This document shows positions 5,309 to 6,616 of a DNA stretch of 6,616 nucleotides, piece after piece; within the stretch, counting starts at the first letter, position 1, and the number at the start of each line of letters is the position of its first letter. Origin of the DNA: Desulfobacteraceae bacterium. Lineage in GTDB: Bacteria; Desulfobacterota; DSM-4660; Desulfatiglandales; Desulfatiglandaceae. The stretch covers positions 3,434,375-3,440,990 of the forward strand of contig CP070700.1 in the NCBI GenBank assembly GCA_020349865.1, in the 5' to 3' direction. The translations under genes were made by a program, and so were the position numbers. The notes below the pieces were generated by a model, which worked only from the letters and a program-made list of their open reading frames with translations, was not told the DNA's origin and did not search any database.

Positions 5309-6138
5309 CTTCTTATTACTGTCCTCATTACCAAATTCAGGGTTAACACAAAAACCACAAGCACACAGGAAGCTCCCCAGGCGACTTGATGCCATTCGGG
5401 ATAGGGACTCGTAGCGTAATTGTAAATAAGAAGAGGGAGGGAGTGAACGGGGTTGGTTGGGTTCCAGTTCATGAAAGCGTTTCCAAAGGCAGTGAACAGA
5501 AGTGGCGCTGTTTCTCCCGCGACTCTTGCTGTGCTTATGAGCACTCCTGTCATGATTCCGCTGACACCAGCGGGCAGGATGACCCGCAGTATGGTCCGGT
5601 AATAGGGCACTCCCAATGCAAGCGAAGCCTCTTTCAGAGAGCCCGGGATGAGGCTCAGTGTCTCTTCCGTTGCTTTTACGATCATAGGAAGCATCATAAT
5701 ACCCAATGCAATTCCGCCTGCAAACGCAGAGAATCCGCCCATTGGTACCACCACCCAAAGGTAAGCGATGATGCCTATGACTATGGAAGGTGTTCCTTGA
5801 AGGACGTCCACTGCGAGTCCGCTCCAATAGGTGATCGTGCTCTTTTTATTTTCCGAGAGGTAGATTCCTGCTGCTATTCCTAAAGGAATTGAGGGCAAAC
5901 CGGCAATGATCACCAAAAGAAGAGAGCCAACGATGGCGTTCGATATTCCACCCCCTTTCTCGCCCACAGGTCGGGGTAATTCTACAAAAAACTCCCAGCC
6001 AATAGATAAAATTCCATTTTTGATTATGTAAAAAAGAATGAGAAGGAGCGGCACGATTGATAAAAAGGAAAACAGTATTACAATGGCCTTAAAGCCTCTG
6101 TCTTTCCATATTCTCAATTGTAATCGATGCAGACCCAT
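5290..6138 (-). CDS. pstA: Phosphate ABC transporter permease PstA
   Basis: This 282-residue membrane protein has about six hydrophobic segments: roughly 18-38, 67-92, 115-132, 138-155, 192-205 and 252-275. The cytoplasmic EAA loop that contacts PstB is KEASLALGVPYYRTILRVILP (169-189). The late motif AGETAPLLFTAFGNAFMNW (207-225) is characteristic of PstA, as is the LQGTPSIVIGI stretch (113-123). It forms the transmembrane channel with PstC. Its ATG at 6136-6138 directly follows the pstC TAG at 6139-6141 with no spacer, and its 3' end overlaps pstB, so pstC, pstA and pstB are expected to be translated together. Ribosome binding is weak by sequence (TTGGGG close to the start codon), which again points to coupling. 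Confidence 0.95.
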   Translation of the reverse strand: MGLHRLQLRIWKDRGFKAIVILFSFLSIVPLLLILFYIIKNGILSIGWEFFVELPRPVGEKGGGISNAIVGSLLLVIIAGLPSIPLGIAAGIYLSENKKSTITYWSGLAVDVLQGTPSIVIGIIAYLWVVVPMGGFSAFAGGIALGIMMLPMIVKATEETLSLIPGSLKEASLALGVPYYRTILRVILPAGVSGIMTGVLISTARVAGETAPLLFTAFGNAFMNWNPTNPVHSLPLLIYNYATSPYPEWHQVAWGASCVLVVFVLTLNLVMRTVIRRWKVQF

Positions 6139-6616
6139 CTATGCCCCAACGCTTATCTTCTTAATGATATACTTGCCGATGATGTTTATTATCATGGTCA
6201 CCAGAAACAGAAGCAAGGCAATCTCTATCAGCGAGGAGATGTGAAGAATGGCGGTGGCTTCGGTGAACTCGTTTGCAATAACACTGGCCATGCTGTTTCC
6301 AGGACTAAAAATTCCCTTAGGCAGGCGATTTGAATTACCGATGACCATAGTAACCGCCATGGTCTCGCCCAGAGCCCTCCCGAGGGCAAGGAGAATGCCC
6401 GCTACGATTCCGGAGCTGGCATAAGGCAAGACCACCTTTGTGATGACCTCTTGTCGGGTTGACCCGAGAGAATATGCAGCCTCTTTAACATCAGATGGAA
6501 CAAGGGAGATGACTTCTCTTGCAATGGAGGCAGCATACGGGATAATCATCACGGAAAGAATCATGGATGCTGTAAGGATACCTACCCCATAAGGGAAAAT
6601 CCCGATCTTTGTCTGG
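6139..6616 (-). CDS. pstC: Phosphate ABC transporter permease PstC, C-terminal part (runs off the right edge)
   Basis: The frame is open to the right edge, so 158 residues of the C-terminal half are present and the start codon is outside the window. The first visible residues read QTKIGIFPYGVGILTAS, followed by MILSVMIIPYAASIAREV, closely resembling the G-[VI]-GIL..[GS].[IM]L..MIIPY segment of PstC. The EAA loop SDVKEAAYSLGSTRQEVITKVVLP and the PstC signature GRALGETMAVTMVIGNS follow. The C-terminus is a hydrophobic helix and a short basic tail. It pairs with PstA as the phosphate channel. It ends in TAG immediately joined to the pstA ATG. A pstS gene for the binding protein would be expected upstream, outside the window. 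Confidence 0.95.
   Translation of the reverse strand, partial: QTKIGIFPYGVGILTASMILSVMIIPYAASIAREVISLVPSDVKEAAYSLGSTRQEVITKVVLPYASSGIVAGILLALGRALGETMAVTMVIGNSNRLPKGIFSPGNSMASVIANEFTEATAILHISSLIEIALLLFLVTMIINIIGKYIIKKISVGA

Noticed and set aside
5309..5827. Open extension of the pstB frame upstream of its start, about 173 residues
   Set aside because: It lies wholly within pstA on the same strand, its translation is rich in Arg, His, Ser and Cys and resembles no PstB N-terminus, and PstB begins properly at the ATG at 5306-5308.
5386..5883. Plus-strand open frame of 165 codons opposite pstA
   Set aside because: The translation is rich in Cys, His, Arg and Ser with no domain pattern, and pstA on the other strand has clear family motifs; it is a shadow frame.
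1..6616. CRISPR array, tRNA, toxin-antitoxin, retron or phage-defence module
   Set aside because: No regularly spaced direct repeats, cloverleaf-forming sequence, paired small overlapping genes, reverse transcriptase motif or nuclease gene was seen on either strand.

Overview
The window is a stretch of chromosome from a Gram-negative bacterium of moderate GC content (roughly 45-47% by eye). Every gene I can support lies on the minus strand, so transcription runs from right to left. The Gram-negative assignment rests on a lipobox-bearing M48 metalloprotease, a LapA-type inner-membrane protein and a Pst system of proteobacterial type. The compact genes, AGGAGG-type ribosome binding sites and long foldback repeats between genes would suit a deltaproteobacterium (Desulfobacterota). 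That placement is an inference and is not proven by any single gene.

Right part (about 3882-6616): the high-affinity phosphate uptake operon in the order pstC (3' part only) - pstA - pstB - phoU. The genes are packed tightly. pstA starts directly after the pstC stop, pstB overlaps pstA by 19 bases, and the phoU ribosome binding site overlaps the pstB stop. PstC and PstA form the membrane channel, PstB is the ATPase, and PhoU links transporter state to the Pho two-component signal. The phosphate-binding protein gene (pstS) and the operon promoter are not in the window and may lie upstream of pstC.

Middle part (about 1898-3900): a foldback repeat of roughly 180-200 bases follows phoU and supplies its stop codon. 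Then come a 66-residue LapA-like two-helix membrane protein, an M48 metalloprotease lipoprotein of the LoiP/BepA/OMA1 type with a promoter-like sequence and a 16-base palindrome in front of it, and a small secreted protein with an FxLYD-like C-terminal part. These look like separate envelope genes rather than one operon.

Left part (1-1897): an intergenic stretch of about 300 bases, then a 420-residue glycosyltransferase of the GT-A fold resembling mannosylglycerate synthase (GT78) and related NDP-sugar transferases. A second foldback repeat follows. At the very edge are the first 28 codons of a gene that reads as alanine dehydrogenase (ald). The repeat sits directly against the ribosome binding site of this last gene.

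I found no defence system, CRISPR array, tRNA, rRNA, integrase or transposase gene. The least ordinary items are the two foldback elements, the uncharacterised glycosyltransferase, and the palindrome over the protease promoter.
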